This document shows, in pieces, positions 63,735 through 64,000 of a stretch of DNA of 64,000 nucleotides. The notes under the pieces were generated by a model. The model was not told the DNA's origin and did not search any database. It saw only the letters and a program-made list of their open reading frames with translations. Origin of the DNA: Desulfuromonadales bacterium (lineage in GTDB: Bacteria; Desulfobacterota; Desulfuromonadia; Desulfuromonadales; Syntrophotaleaceae); contig JABXKU010000003.1 in NCBI GenBank assembly GCA_013619105.1, positions 1-64,000 on the forward strand. Direction: 5' to 3'. The number at the start of each line of letters is the position of its first letter. Positions within the stretch are counted from its first letter, which is position 1. A program made the position numbers and the translations under genes.

Positions 63735-64000
63735 ATGAAAGAGTTAGTCACGGGAAGAGGACTCGGTGTTTTTTTTCTTGTTTTAGTGGCAAGTCTATTC
63801 TGTCTATCGCCGGTATTCGCCGCCCAGACGGTCGTTTATACGAAGTATAATATTCACGTTCAGGATAAACTCAGCCGCTCCGGGAAACATGTTTATCACG
63901 CCAGTTATGCCGGCTATGTCAATCCTGGCGCCGGGCATTTGATCATTCCGGCAGGGTCTAAAGTCACTGTCTTGAAGAAAAACCGTAAGCTTTTTCGCTT
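63735..64000 (+). CDS. Secreted protein, N-terminal part (cut by window edge)
   Basis: The frame is open from the ATG at 63735 (AGGAAGGAG upstream) to the window end, giving at least 88 residues. The N-terminus (MKELVTGRGLGVFFLVLVAS, then a hydrophobic run to SPVFAA) is a typical Sec signal peptide cleaved after Ala-x-Ala near residue 30. The mature part starts QTVVYTKYNIHVQDK and has HVYHASYAGYVNPGAGHLIIPAGSK split over two beta-rich stretches. I do not recognise the family. The product is probably periplasmic or exported. Confidence 0.8.
   Translation, partial: MKELVTGRGLGVFFLVLVASLFCLSPVFAAQTVVYTKYNIHVQDKLSRSGKHVYHASYAGYVNPGAGHLIIPAGSKVTVLKKNRKLFR

Overview
The window looks like a chromosomal segment of an anaerobic deltaproteobacterium of the Desulfuromonadales type (Syntrophotalea/Pelobacter, Desulfuromonas or Geobacter relatives). 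This rests on an NAD(P)-linked [FeFe] hydrogenase with its maturases, PATAN-REC and CheX signalling proteins, a TatD-radical SAM fusion, and the gene orders rnc-radical SAM-era-der and surE-pcm-nlpD-rpoS. Base composition is roughly even throughout and I see no complete prophage, insertion sequence or CRISPR array. The organism name is inference; the gene content is read from the sequence.

Region 1 (1-9 kb) is hydrogen metabolism. hndB-hndC-hndD encode the electron-transfer and catalytic subunits of a cytosolic NAD(P)-linked [FeFe] hydrogenase. A strong terminator follows, then the maturation operon hydE-hydG-aspA-hydF, in which aspartate ammonia-lyase sits between two maturase genes. A FNR-like box with a class II layout lies upstream of hydE. 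Region 2 (9-16.4 kb) holds a large membrane-bound GGDEF-EAL protein, two small envelope proteins, a metallo-beta-lactamase-fold protein, and a second, solitary hndC copy. The solitary copy keeps the C-terminal ferredoxin module that the operon copy has lost, but lacks a start codon for its conserved N-terminus.

Region 3 (16.4-21.6 kb) is an SOS mutagenesis cassette, lexA-imuB-dnaE2, on the minus strand. Its promoter carries a 9-bp direct repeat between the -35 and -10 hexamers, a plausible LexA operator. A small HTH/zinc-ribbon gene is divergent from it. Region 4 (21.7-31 kb) is a looser accessory stretch: CheX, a ferredoxin-type protein, a 1453-residue sensor (solute-binding, PAS, PocR, GGDEF and EAL domains), a YgbA-type protein, a KfrA-like coiled-coil DNA-binding protein, a DUF3135-type protein and a PilZ protein. 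FNR-like boxes precede the ferredoxin and YgbA genes.

Region 5 (31-48.5 kb) is mostly housekeeping: the minus-strand operon tmk-holB-ricT-metG-tatD/radical SAM; the plus-strand operon rnc-radical SAM-era-der-PATAN/REC; a single-domain response regulator; infA; the operon leuS-lptE-holA; and rpsT. Region 6 (48.7-64 kb) has murJ, tRNA-Val, then thrS-infC-rpmI-rplT-pheS-pheT-ihfA-merR, surE-pcm-dedA-nlpD-rpoS, apt, tRNA-Arg, a gene-poor gap and a secreted protein cut by the right edge. Several translation genes use rare starts: ATA for infC, and TTG for infA, rpsT, rnc and surE.
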